NCBI RefSeq assembly: GCF_019679475.1 | Contig: NZ_JAIEZP010000001.1 | Coordinates: forward strand, 2,976,001-3,040,000 | Origin: Hyphomonas sediminis | Lineage (GTDB): Bacteria; Pseudomonadota; Alphaproteobacteria; Caulobacterales; Hyphomonadaceae | Length of the DNA stretch: 64,000 nucleotides | Direction: 5' to 3' | In this document: piece after piece, positions 35,679 through 44,574 of the stretch | How positions within the stretch are numbered: the first letter of the stretch is position 1 | Layout: each line of letters opens with the position of its first letter | Program-made: the position numbers and the translations under genes | The notes under the pieces: model-generated | Told to the model about the DNA's origin: nothing | Databases searched by the model: none | Seen by the model: the letters and a program-made list of their open reading frames with translations, nothing else

Positions 35679-38521
35679 AATTTTTGCATTTACTCTCCGC
35701 GTTGAGCCTATTGGGCTTCCTCGTTCTTGCAGGGGCGGACACAGCATCCGCCCAATCGCCGGGCGCAAAACCGCCAGAGACCGTGCGGGTTTGGCGAGAG
35801 AGTGGCGATCCGCCAGGACTCGAGTTCAACACCGATACCCCCAGATCATTCTTTGACCCGGTTCCATATGCCCCCTCAGATGAGCCAGCGTGGTCAACTT
35901 ATGAAGATGCTCTGAATCGGGCAATTGATCACCTGCGCGGCAAGCATGTCTTCGGACCGCCAATGCCGGAGGGGCAATTCATTACTGTCATGCCAATCTC
36001 GCGGTCTGGCCCAACCGGTGGAAATAAGCAGCCGTATCCATCTGATCTGGGACGCTTCTTTCCGCCAGATCTGTGGCTGTTTCCAGCCAACTACGCGCGC
36101 GCCGATGTGAACTGGGTGCGCACCCTTTCTAAACCCGCCAAAGGTCCCACCGGTCAGGAATTTCTCTGGCACGATCCGTACACGATGCTCGCATGGAATG
36201 CCGCCCAGATGGGACAGGTCAGGATCGCTGATAAAGTTAGACCAATGGGCGATGCGTTTGGGAAGCGACTGATCGCATTCGACCCTGCCGGTCGCATGAT
36301 TTTCAACAGTGCAGGTTACTCGCTGGCGCTGGTCGCCGCCGAAGCTCTGACTGATCCTCGTGCTGCGCCTGAAGTCGCTCGACTGGATCTCTACCACTAC
36401 GCCAGCGCATTCAAGGGCCCCGGCGATGGAGGAGACGATGGCCCGACGCCGACCAAGCTCCTGACACTTGGACAATCCTGGACGACCCCCTGGATGAGCC
36501 TTCCAGACAAAGAAGACGGGCCGATTTCGTCCTCCGCGCTATCGGGCATTTTCAACACCATTCTCGCCCATCAGGAGGCGGATAGCTTCGTCAAAATTTT
36601 TATGCGTCCTTGGCCTATGCCAGCCGGAACGAAAGAAATGCCGGGCCGCACAGCCTGGCTGGACTGGCTAGATGACGGCATTCGCGCGTCTGGAACCTCG
36701 CTGACCAAACGAAAAGGATATACGGCGGTTGTCGCGGAACGCGGATTGGCCGGCGCTTATGTAACCGCCCTGTCTGATGGACTGGGCCTGGCAAGACGCG
36801 TGAAGGCGTATGCCCCTGAAAAGCCATTACCAAGTTCGCTCGCTCTAAATGAACATGTCGAAAATATATTTGCGATGGTTCCGTGCAAGGCGTTCAAGGT
36901 AGACCTCAAGAATGCCGTGCATGAGCAAACGCTGACGATTCCGGAAATATCTACGCGCTGCATTCAACTCGAATATACCGGACCGACTTATGGCTCGAAG
37001 GGCAGCATCCCTCCCGTATCGATCTCCGCCTACACTGCAGGCTTCGATGCGATCGCCTATGACACCCTCCATCTAGCCACCAGCACCGGCGAAAAAGTCG
37101 GACTGGGCGTGGAAGATGCGACGGCTAAGAAGGCGGTAAAGATGTGGACGATCCCTTTCGAGCCTGACGTGCCCGGCGGCGATGTGATGACCCTCGCCTT
37201 TGCAAATGTTGCTCCGGTCGCCAGCGCAACGCGCACGTTGGATGTGCGCCTCTCATTCGGCATTTCCGTAACCGGCGCCGTCAGCACCCTGAGCACCTAC
37301 GTCAACACGGCACCACCGAATGCCGATTGTTCTGCCCAAAAAGTGTCCGGGCCACCGCTCGCCGGGGCCGTCCCCTATCCGACAATTGCCTCGCCCCAAA
37401 CGCCGCCTTCTTCGACGGCAGGGGCAAGCGGCGATCTGGCAGACCTGATCGGGTTTACAGGCGTCGCAAACAAGGCTGCTCAGAACCGTGAACTGCCCGC
37501 CGCGTTCGATATCGCCGCACTTCGCTCAACGGCCGGCCCAGACTTGAAAACAGCGGCGGCGAAGATCGAAAATGCGCTGGACAACCTGAAAGCCCTTACA
37601 ACCGCACCTCCTACCAGCGCACCGCAACTGCAAGACCTGCATCTGGACTTCACCAATGGCTCCAGCCTGGCGAGGCCGGGTGCCCTTGTCGGTGAGATAA
37701 ACTGGATTGATCCGTCCCTGCCGGTGTTCCCGAAGACTAGAGGGGCGATGGGACCGGACGACCGGAGAGACGATCCGCACGTGCTGATAGAAGGCACGCT
37801 AAGTCTGCAGGTCGCCTCGGAAACCCGGCTGCGAGGGCGGATCGACCTGACTCCAACTGAAGCGGTCTCCTCATGCGAGATGAAACCGGAGGGCAAGGTA
37901 ACCATCGTGTTCGACCAGGTTGCGGCTCTGCCGCAGGCGCCTTCAACGCGCCTTGTGATGCCACAACCGATCGCCGTGGTGCCGCCCGAAGCCTGGGCCG
38001 GGATGCCCGAAGCAAACCGTGCCAAATTGCGCGGACAAGACAGATACCAGCCCGCGCGAACCAGCCAAACTGGGGCATCCAGAACTGATGGGTGCAGCTG
38101 TTCCTGCGAGGAGTATGCTGATCCGGTTCGCGCCGTCACTTGCAAGGCCGCGTGTGATGGCTACGCGGTTCAAGCGCCACTTTGTGCAATCGAATCCGCA
38201 GTGGTGAATGGTGTTTCGCGTGGCGAGGCCGTTAGACGGATCGAAGTTTGCAGCCGCTCATGCCCTGAACTGCTGGCAGGTGATCCCATCTGCCGAGCGG
38301 CGATGCCAGAGCTTGCGGAGGCCTGCCAATCAGACGGGCTGAGCGATAGCGAGTTGGCTTGCTATCTCGACCTCATGAGCGCCGGAATACCCGATGCCTT
38401 GCGACCAATGCTGGAAACCAATCTCCGCAAATCGGTTGCCGCAATGGACGAGGCGACGCGCAAGAAACTCATCCGCGACGAAATCAGCAGCCGGAAGAAG
38501 GATGGCCAGACATGCAACTGA
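35675..38521 (+). CDS. Large exported protein of unknown function (948 residues)
   Basis: GTG 35675 overlaps the upstream stop (GTGA). Signal peptide at about 1-26 (GADTASAQ). The N-terminal 350 residues are alpha/beta with Trp and Pro-rich loops, then a beta-rich middle, a helical stretch (about 580-640) and a C-terminal Cys cluster. The cluster reads DGCSCSCEEYADP, VTCKAACDGYAV, EVCSRSCPELLAG and so on, about ten cysteines in 90 residues, followed by a helical tail (SDSELACYLDLMSAG). No enzyme motif seen. The Cys motif recurs in the next gene, so the two probably act together. Confidence 0.82.
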   Translation: MKFLHLLSALSLLGFLVLAGADTASAQSPGAKPPETVRVWRESGDPPGLEFNTDTPRSFFDPVPYAPSDEPAWSTYEDALNRAIDHLRGKHVFGPPMPEGQFITVMPISRSGPTGGNKQPYPSDLGRFFPPDLWLFPANYARADVNWVRTLSKPAKGPTGQEFLWHDPYTMLAWNAAQMGQVRIADKVRPMGDAFGKRLIAFDPAGRMIFNSAGYSLALVAAEALTDPRAAPEVARLDLYHYASAFKGPGDGGDDGPTPTKLLTLGQSWTTPWMSLPDKEDGPISSSALSGIFNTILAHQEADSFVKIFMRPWPMPAGTKEMPGRTAWLDWLDDGIRASGTSLTKRKGYTAVVAERGLAGAYVTALSDGLGLARRVKAYAPEKPLPSSLALNEHVENIFAMVPCKAFKVDLKNAVHEQTLTIPEISTRCIQLEYTGPTYGSKGSIPPVSISAYTAGFDAIAYDTLHLATSTGEKVGLGVEDATAKKAVKMWTIPFEPDVPGGDVMTLAFANVAPVASATRTLDVRLSFGISVTGAVSTLSTYVNTAPPNADCSAQKVSGPPLAGAVPYPTIASPQTPPSSTAGASGDLADLIGFTGVANKAAQNRELPAAFDIAALRSTAGPDLKTAAAKIENALDNLKALTTAPPTSAPQLQDLHLDFTNGSSLARPGALVGEINWIDPSLPVFPKTRGAMGPDDRRDDPHVLIEGTLSLQVASETRLRGRIDLTPTEAVSSCEMKPEGKVTIVFDQVAALPQAPSTRLVMPQPIAVVPPEAWAGMPEANRAKLRGQDRYQPARTSQTGASRTDGCSCSCEEYADPVRAVTCKAACDGYAVQAPLCAIESAVVNGVSRGEAVRRIEVCSRSCPELLAGDPICRAAMPELAEACQSDGLSDSELACYLDLMSAGIPDALRPMLETNLRKSVAAMDEATRKKLIRDEISSRKKDGQTCN

Positions 38522-38991
38522 AACATTTCATTCTAGCCATCACCCTCGTGTCGTCGACGGCTGTGGCACAGGTGCTCGATGTAAACGATTTCGGCGAAGC
38601 ACCGGCTGAGCCGGTACCGGCGACATCGGTACCGTCTTCTTCTTTGCCCCCTCCGCGCGAAGCCTGCGTGTCCCCGAAAGAGCGGGCTGAAGCATTGTCC
38701 GGTGGCGTGTGCGACTGTAGCTGCGCTGCTTTGGAAACAGGCTGGACGGAACGATGCGAACTTGTGTGCGGGATGGACTGGTATGCCTGTCGCGTTCCCC
38801 AACCAACAGATGATGAGGTCATTGAAAGATACATGAAGGGCTATGAGTCCTTCACAGAAGCAGACATGAAGCTGATCGAAAACAGCCTCGGGGCAACGTT
38901 ATCTGATCCCTACATGCTGGCAGAAATCCGCCGCGGCCAGCTTATCGAAGACGGATATGCCTGGGATATGTCACGCAACTGCCCAGAATAG
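38512..38991 (+). CDS. Small exported Cys-rich protein
   Basis: 159 residues from ATG 38512, which overlaps the previous stop by 10 bp; a frame open from 38359 is inside the larger gene and is not used. Signal peptide at about 1-19 (VSSTAVAQ), Pro/Ser linker, then GVCDCSCAALETGWTERC with ELVCGMDWYAC. The CxCSC motif and following cysteines match the C-terminal cluster of the 948-residue protein. An acidic helical tail follows. Last gene of the operon. Confidence 0.82.
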   Translation: MQLKHFILAITLVSSTAVAQVLDVNDFGEAPAEPVPATSVPSSSLPPPREACVSPKERAEALSGGVCDCSCAALETGWTERCELVCGMDWYACRVPQPTDDEVIERYMKGYESFTEADMKLIENSLGATLSDPYMLAEIRRGQLIEDGYAWDMSRNCPE

Positions 38992-39097
38992 AAGGAATTG
39001 GAATTTCCCAGTCTGGTCAACTCAACACTGTTCATCTAACAACGCCGATTGATACGGTCCTGGACTGCACCAACACCGCTGCAGCATGCCCGTTCTG

Positions 39098-40861
39098 TCA
39101 AAGCTCGCCTATGAGTTTCTCCAACGGCATGTCGAGCAGAATCTGTGCGACCGCTTTTCCCTGCGCATCAAATCGAAGATTGCGCATCCCCCCTCCATCA
39201 AGCGCACCATGCAGAACGAAATTGAGACTGCGACTTCCCGGAAGCTCAAATCGTTCGACCCGGTTGGCTCCTAGATGATCAAGCCACTCTGCGACGATCG
39301 ACGCCGAAAGTCGCTCTCTTAGAAACGCCCACGCTACTTCATCACGTGCGATGACGCCGACATTGACGAGATCGCCTTTGTCGCCGCTGCGCGCGACAGC
39401 GCAATCCAGTAGACGTTCACCCGCAATTTTGAAGGGCTCGCCCGCAGTGGTGATATGTGGCGCAGCCAAAGGCTCAGGTGGAGCAAGGTCCGCGGCTTGA
39501 ATATCCGCCACTGGCACGGATGTTACCGCAGTCCCCATATGCAGCGTTACCGGAACAGAGCTGCGCGCCACGAGTACACCACTGCCGCGGATCACCGGCG
39601 CCGACTTTGGGCGTCCGCCCGTAACACCGGTAATCCCTGGTGCCATTGCCGTTGCCGATGGGAAAATTTCTCGGGACAGAATATCCAGAATCGCTCGGCT
39701 CTCAGCCGCTACGGCAATCTTTAGAACCACTTCCCGGCTTCCGCCCGTACGCGCGTGCGGCCCATAGCTATCTTCCGCGCCAAGCACCTCAACCGAAGTT
39801 CTAGAGAAAGGTGCAAGCCCCTTCTCCGCGCCCAGTCTCATAGCGCGGTCGAGGATCGCCTGTCCGGTGCGCCGGGCCTTTGCAGCGGCGTCGCATCCTC
39901 CGATCATCAAGGTGACCGTCAACCGCCAGCCCTCCTGCCAAGTTACGCTGGCCTTGTATTGCATGGGCGCCGCCCTACCTCGCGCGCCGCTAACGCGAAC
40001 TCTGTCCGGACCGAGCAGCTCCAGCTGCACATCCCGGAAGTCGCAGATAACATCAGGGAGGCGGTAGTCCGATGGATCGCCAATCTCGTAGAGCATCTGC
40101 TCCGCCACCGACAGCGGGGAGATCAGACCGCCCGTACCGGGCAATTTGGTAATTTCAAAACGTCCGTCGGGCTCGCATACTGCAACAGGAAAACCCATGT
40201 CGTCCCAGCCAGGCACCTGGTCCCAATCCGTGAACAGCCCCCCGGCTCCTTGACACCCGCACTCGATCAGGTGGCCAGCAAGAGAGCCCTGGGAAAGCTG
40301 GTCCCAATCATCCGTCCGCCAACCGAATTCATGAACCAGAGGCGCAAGCGTCAGTGCCGAATCTGCGCATCGGCCGGTAACCACAATATCTGCACCCGTT
40401 TCCAACGCGGCCACGATCCCGGCAATGCCGAGATAGGCGTTTGCGCTGAGGAATGGCCCAGCAAGCGCTTCGTTGGTAAACATATCCGTTGCGGGTGTCT
40501 CTATGCGACCCAGAACATCATCGCCGGTCACCGCCGCGATTTTGAGCTGGAGACCGGCCTCAGCGACGCGCGCCTCCAGTGCCCGTGCGCAGGCTACAGG
40601 GTTCAAGCCCCCTGCATTGGCCAGCAGCTTCACGCCCCGCGACTTTATGGTGGCCAGATGAGGCGTGATTGCGCGTTCAAAGTCCGGAATAAAGCCCTTG
40701 TCGGGATCGGCCTCCCGGGCACGCGCAAGCAAAGCCAATGTAATCTCTGACAGATAGTCATAGACGATATAGTCGAGCTCTCGCGCATTCAGGAGTTGGG
40801 CGGTCGCTGCGTCGCTGTCGCCCCAAAAGCCGGATCCACCTGCAATAAAAATCTTCTTCAT
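39098..40861 (-). CDS. AtuA-family acyclic terpene utilization-like protein
   Basis: 587 residues from ATG 40861, which overlaps the enoyl-CoA hydratase stop as ATGA. The family start is visible (KKIFIAGGSGFWGDSDAA, LDYIVYDYLSEITLALLAR, ANAGGLNPVACARALEARV), followed by GRIETPATDM and a C-terminal AtuA_C/DUF4387-type part (LDCAVARSGDKGDLVNVGVI). The family (DUF1446) is needed for growth on acyclic terpenes such as citronellol in Pseudomonas, with an unclear biochemical step, and is often found beside acyl-CoA catabolic enzymes, as here. Confidence 0.9.
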   Translation of the reverse strand: MKKIFIAGGSGFWGDSDAATAQLLNARELDYIVYDYLSEITLALLARAREADPDKGFIPDFERAITPHLATIKSRGVKLLANAGGLNPVACARALEARVAEAGLQLKIAAVTGDDVLGRIETPATDMFTNEALAGPFLSANAYLGIAGIVAALETGADIVVTGRCADSALTLAPLVHEFGWRTDDWDQLSQGSLAGHLIECGCQGAGGLFTDWDQVPGWDDMGFPVAVCEPDGRFEITKLPGTGGLISPLSVAEQMLYEIGDPSDYRLPDVICDFRDVQLELLGPDRVRVSGARGRAAPMQYKASVTWQEGWRLTVTLMIGGCDAAAKARRTGQAILDRAMRLGAEKGLAPFSRTSVEVLGAEDSYGPHARTGGSREVVLKIAVAAESRAILDILSREIFPSATAMAPGITGVTGGRPKSAPVIRGSGVLVARSSVPVTLHMGTAVTSVPVADIQAADLAPPEPLAAPHITTAGEPFKIAGERLLDCAVARSGDKGDLVNVGVIARDEVAWAFLRERLSASIVAEWLDHLGANRVERFELPGSRSLNFVLHGALDGGGMRNLRFDAQGKAVAQILLDMPLEKLIGEL

Positions 40862-41616
40862 TTCGAACCTTCTATCCACGCAGGCGACCGCTTCTCTCGA
40901 AATGCCGCACGACCTTCCTGCGATTCAGGACGGCTCCATGCATTGATGAGTGCGCGCATCAGTTCATCATCAGCCGCACTGCTTGCAAACACATGGCGAC
41001 CGAAGGCTGCTCGTCCATCCAGCAAAGCCTGCGGTCCCATGGATCGGATTTCCGAGCACAGACGATCTACTTCGTCATCTAAGCCACTCCGGCGCACCAC
41101 TCGGGTAAGAAATCCCGCTTGAACTGCATCGACCGCAGACAGACGTTGTCCGGCAAACGCCATATCTGCGACTACACGCGGCGATGATACCCTCAGCAGA
41201 TACGGAAAAATCATAAACGGGAAGAGTCCCACCCGGGCCTCTGGTGTGGCGAACGTGACGACGTCAACCCCAATTGCAATATCGCTGGCGCAGACCAGCC
41301 CGACTCCGCCTCCCGCCACCGCGCCGTTGACGCGTGCAACAATCGGAACTGGGCAGCGATCCATGGCGTCGAGTAGCGCCACAAACTGACTCGCAGTCTC
41401 CTCCGCCGCATCTCCCGCCAGGTCCGCCCCCGAACAGAATGCCCGCTCTCCGGCGCCCGTCAGAACGACCAACCGCACGTCGCCGGGATTGACAAAAGCC
41501 TGGCGCAAGTCGGCAATCGTATTTGGATTCAACGCGTTTGCCCGGCTCTCACGATCGATCGTAAGCCACAGCGCCCCATTTCGCCGACTCACGCCGACGC
41601 CACGCTCCGCACTCAC
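40858..41616 (-). CDS. Enoyl-CoA hydratase/isomerase family protein
   Basis: 252 residues, GTG start overlapping the CoA-transferase stop. Crotonase fold: CSGADLAGD and VNGAVAGGGVGLVCASDIAI form the oxyanion hole, and FATPEARVGLFP carries the usual catalytic-region Glu. It should hydrate or isomerise an enoyl-CoA intermediate in the pathway started by the acyl-CoA dehydrogenase encoded two genes upstream. Confidence 0.92.
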   Translation of the reverse strand: MSAERGVGVSRRNGALWLTIDRESRANALNPNTIADLRQAFVNPGDVRLVVLTGAGERAFCSGADLAGDAAEETASQFVALLDAMDRCPVPIVARVNGAVAGGGVGLVCASDIAIGVDVVTFATPEARVGLFPFMIFPYLLRVSSPRVVADMAFAGQRLSAVDAVQAGFLTRVVRRSGLDDEVDRLCSEIRSMGPQALLDGRAAFGRHVFASSAADDELMRALINAWSRPESQEGRAAFREKRSPAWIEGSK

Positions 41617-42803
41617 CCGACTTCACCACGAATAGACGCAAGAACTTCATCCGTATGCGCCCCCTTTCTAGGGGCCGCTGAGCGGATTCCTGGCAAACCG
41701 TTGCTCCATTCGGACGGGCAGTTCATCAGGCGGATATCCTGCCCCCGCACATCTTGCAGAGACGCAAAGAAGTCGATCCCCTTTAGGTGCGGATCTTCCA
41801 GAAGGCTGTCAAAATCATGCACGGGGAAAATAGGGATACCATGCGGCGAAAGGATCGTGCGCCATTCCAGGGTAGTCCGTGTCTGCAGAATATCTTCCAC
41901 CAGGCCGTATAGCGCTTCTATGTGGCGGGTCCGCGTGCCTAGATCGCGAAAGCGCGAATCTTCATCGAACATTTCGCCCCGGCCGGCCGCATTCAGAAAT
42001 GCACGCCATTGCGCATCCGTGTAGACAGTGCAGCAAACATAGCCATCTTGCGTGCGATAGGGCCTGCGCGTTTTCGCCATCAGACGCGGGTAGCCATAGT
42101 CTGCCTGCGGATTTTCGTATGTGTGACCATACATATGATCCCCCATGACAAAGCTGGTCATAGTCTCAAACATGGGCACATCGACCCGCTGACCTTTTCC
42201 TGTCCGCTCGCGGGCGAACAGCGCTGCAGCGATCGCGCCGAATGCATAATAGCCGACCGCCCGATCTGCGACTGTCACGGGCGCATAGGCTGGCGGCCCA
42301 CCGGTCGCCACACTTATAGAGTGCGCAAGGCCAGACGCCGCCTGAATCAGGTCATCAAAAGCCGGCTCAGCTGCATAGCATCCGCGCTGGCTGTACCCAA
42401 ACGTCCCGGCGAAGATCAACCGCGGATTCAGGGCGTGAAGTCGCTCCCATCCCAGCCCGAGACGGGTCATCGCCGCTGGCCGAATATTGTAGACAAGCAC
42501 GTCAGCATCCTTCACCAACTCCAGCAACGACGCCAGATCACCGGAATCCTTCAGATCAAGGACGATTGATCGTTTGTTGCGGTTTAAATGCTGAAATATG
42601 GCCCCGACGCCATCCTCGCCACCAGGGCCGATCGAACGGATCACATCCCCATCTGGACTTTCGACCTTGATAACATCTGCCCCAAGGTCCGCCAGGCAGG
42701 ATGTCGCCAGCGGCCCCATGAAGACGGAAGTCAGATCGAGGATACGGACCCCAGCGAGCGGGCCATCGCCTGTTTTCGGTTCAATAGGATCGGGGGAGGT
42801 CAA
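41613..42803 (-). CDS. CaiB/BaiF family III CoA-transferase
   Basis: 396 residues, TTG start at 42803 behind CGGAGAAAG. N-terminal LAGVRILDLTSVFMGPLATS and ADLGADVIKVESPDGD are diagnostic; the catalytic Asp lies in PAFDDLIQAASG (D150 or D151). It moves CoA from a donor acyl-CoA to a free carboxylic acid and so would activate the pathway substrate. It overlaps the acyl-CoA dehydrogenase by 23 bp. Confidence 0.93.
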   Translation of the reverse strand: MTSPDPIEPKTGDGPLAGVRILDLTSVFMGPLATSCLADLGADVIKVESPDGDVIRSIGPGGEDGVGAIFQHLNRNKRSIVLDLKDSGDLASLLELVKDADVLVYNIRPAAMTRLGLGWERLHALNPRLIFAGTFGYSQRGCYAAEPAFDDLIQAASGLAHSISVATGGPPAYAPVTVADRAVGYYAFGAIAAALFARERTGKGQRVDVPMFETMTSFVMGDHMYGHTYENPQADYGYPRLMAKTRRPYRTQDGYVCCTVYTDAQWRAFLNAAGRGEMFDEDSRFRDLGTRTRHIEALYGLVEDILQTRTTLEWRTILSPHGIPIFPVHDFDSLLEDPHLKGIDFFASLQDVRGQDIRLMNCPSEWSNGLPGIRSAAPRKGAHTDEVLASIRGEVG

Positions 42804-43938
42804 GGACTTTCTCCGAGATAAAATTGAAGATCATTTGGCGGGAGACTGGCGCAATCCGGCCGATCATGGACTCCCGGAACAGACGCTCGACGTCGTATTC
42901 TTTTGCGTAGCCCATCCCGCCCAACGTAAGCACCGCAGCCTCGCACGCCTCGAAGCTCGCTTCTGCAGCTAGATATTTTGCTGCATTTGCCTGTGGTCCG
43001 CATGGGCGGCCAGAATCGTAGAGCGCAGCGGCACGCGCAACCAGAGCATCCGCAGCTTCCAGCTTGGCCCAAGCCTCGGCGAGAGGATGTGAGACGCCCT
43101 GATTGGATCCTATCTGCCGGCCAAACACGACACGTTCCCGCGCATATGCAGATGCTCGCTCGAGCGCAGCAAGGCCGATGCCGACACATCCTGCGGCTGC
43201 AAGAATGCGCTCCGGGTTCAGTCCGTGCAGCAGGATCTTGAACCCATCCCCCTCTTCACCGATCCGGTTCTCAACCGGAACCTCAAGGCCCTCGATAAAG
43301 AGCATATTGGAGTCCACGGCCGCCCGGCCCATCTTGTCAATTTCTCTGATTTCCACCTTGTTGCGGTCAAGTGGACTGTAGAACAGAGTCAGACCCGACA
43401 GACCTGCGCCACCAGTTCGGGCAACGATCAGCATGTGCGTGGCGATCTGGGCCGTGGATATCCATATTTTCCTGCCTGTGATCACATAGCGATCACCCCT
43501 GCGCTCGGCCCGCGTCTCAAGCCGCCCGGCGTCCAAACCCGAATTGGGCTCTGTCACGGCAAAGCAGGCGTGATGTTCGCCCGAGATAATCGGCGGCAGA
43601 AAGCGAGATTTCTGGTCTTCTGTCCCAGCAACAACAATCGGATGAAGACCGAATATGTTCATGTGAACAGCCGACGTGCCGGAAGCTCCGGCGCCGGAGG
43701 CGGCAATGGCTTTCAGGATCAGAGCCGCTTCCCGAATACCGAGTCCCGAGCCGCCATATTGCTCAGGCATGGCGACACCAAGGAAGCCCCCCGCAGCCAC
43801 CGCTTCCCGGAATTCTACCGGGAAACGGTGGCTCGCATCGGCATTGCGCCAGTACTCAGCGGGAAAGGCAGCACACAAACGCTGCACGGACGCCGACAGT
43901 TCGCCGGCGAGGTCGGCATCAACCGGGTTCGCTGTCAT
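42781..43938 (-). CDS. Acyl-CoA dehydrogenase
   Basis: 385 residues. Standard motifs: CFAVTEPNSGLDAGRLETRA, VITGRKIWISTA, NPERILAAAGCVGIGLAALE, ERVVFGRQIGSNQGV, and the C-terminal LGGMGYAKEYDVERLFRESM containing a possible base Glu. FAD-dependent alpha,beta-oxidation of an acyl-CoA; chain type unknown. Second gene of the operon, 15 bp past the cupin gene. Confidence 0.94.
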   Translation of the reverse strand: MTANPVDADLAGELSASVQRLCAAFPAEYWRNADASHRFPVEFREAVAAGGFLGVAMPEQYGGSGLGIREAALILKAIAASGAGASGTSAVHMNIFGLHPIVVAGTEDQKSRFLPPIISGEHHACFAVTEPNSGLDAGRLETRAERRGDRYVITGRKIWISTAQIATHMLIVARTGGAGLSGLTLFYSPLDRNKVEIREIDKMGRAAVDSNMLFIEGLEVPVENRIGEEGDGFKILLHGLNPERILAAAGCVGIGLAALERASAYARERVVFGRQIGSNQGVSHPLAEAWAKLEAADALVARAAALYDSGRPCGPQANAAKYLAAEASFEACEAAVLTLGGMGYAKEYDVERLFRESMIGRIAPVSRQMIFNFISEKVLDLPRSY

Positions 43939-43953
43939 GATTCACCCGCAAGT

Positions 43954-44460
43954 TCAGCCGACGGAGAATGGATCAGCCGGCAGATGCGCGACTGCGTTAT
44001 TGGCTTTGGCGGCGACATAATAGCTCATCGCATCGATCACCATGCCAGGCGTGCCATCCTCGTTGATCATCTGAAGCGGACCTTTGGAGATAATGAGGGA
44101 CTCGCCCCAATCATCATTCTCGGTCACAGCTACGTGGACAGCGCCAGCATATTCATAAGTATAGTCTCCGGGTCCAGCGGAGCCTTCCCCTTCGTACCAC
44201 CACTTGCCCGGACCGAGCGACAGGATCTCGACCGAAGAAAGGTGGCGATGCGCTCCGATCCCGGTGCGATAGCGGAAGATCAGAGTATGTCCGAGCGTTT
44301 CCGGATCGATACGAAGAATCTTGAACATCGCGCAGTGCTCGTAGCCCGGGAAAGATGTCCACGGAATATCTGCGACTTTGACGAATTTGGCAGGCGGCAC
44401 CTTTGGCATCAGCGCCATCAGTTCTGCCACTTTCTCTTCATTGGTCCGGGTATCAGTCAC
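43954..44460 (-). CDS. Cupin-fold protein, dioxygenase-like
   Basis: 168 residues from GTG 44460 behind GGAGAG. Single-domain beta-barrel pattern: FRYRTGIGAHRHLSSVEILS provides an HRH pair, then GKWWYEGEGSAGPGDYTYEY and AVHVAVTENDDWGESLII. The order fits the cupin family often labelled 2,4'-dihydroxyacetophenone dioxygenase-like. It could be a metal enzyme acting on an aromatic or diketone intermediate. First gene of the catabolic operon, divergent from a flavin hydroxylase. Confidence 0.78.
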   Translation of the reverse strand: MTDTRTNEEKVAELMALMPKVPPAKFVKVADIPWTSFPGYEHCAMFKILRIDPETLGHTLIFRYRTGIGAHRHLSSVEILSLGPGKWWYEGEGSAGPGDYTYEYAGAVHVAVTENDDWGESLIISKGPLQMINEDGTPGMVIDAMSYYVAAKANNAVAHLPADPFSVG

Positions 44461-44542
44461 GGTTTTCTCTCCCTCTGGATCCGTTTCTCGACCGCACGTT
44501 CTTCGCGCTGGTTGCATTCTACGGAATACTCTGTATGTTTTA

Positions 44543-44558
44543 TTGACAGAACTGTCAA
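44543..44558. promoter_or_regulatory. Palindromic operator between divergent catabolic genes
   Basis: TTGACAGAACTGTCAA: perfect 7-bp arms around AA. It lies 17 bp upstream of the hydroxylase start and 83 bp upstream of the cupin operon start, so one bound repressor could control both. The TetR regulator at 46262-46918 is the obvious candidate. Confidence 0.6.
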
Positions 44559-44574
44559 CTCATTGAGGTCGCGT

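Noticed and set aside
39755-40750. 331-codon plus-strand frame opposite the AtuA-like gene
   Set aside because: Antisense shadow; the minus-strand protein matches a known family over its full length.
43225-44574. N-terminal extension of the flavin hydroxylase frame (about 450 codons)
   Set aside because: Antisense to the acyl-CoA dehydrogenase and cupin genes; the hydroxylase's own FAD-binding start fits the ATG at 44575.
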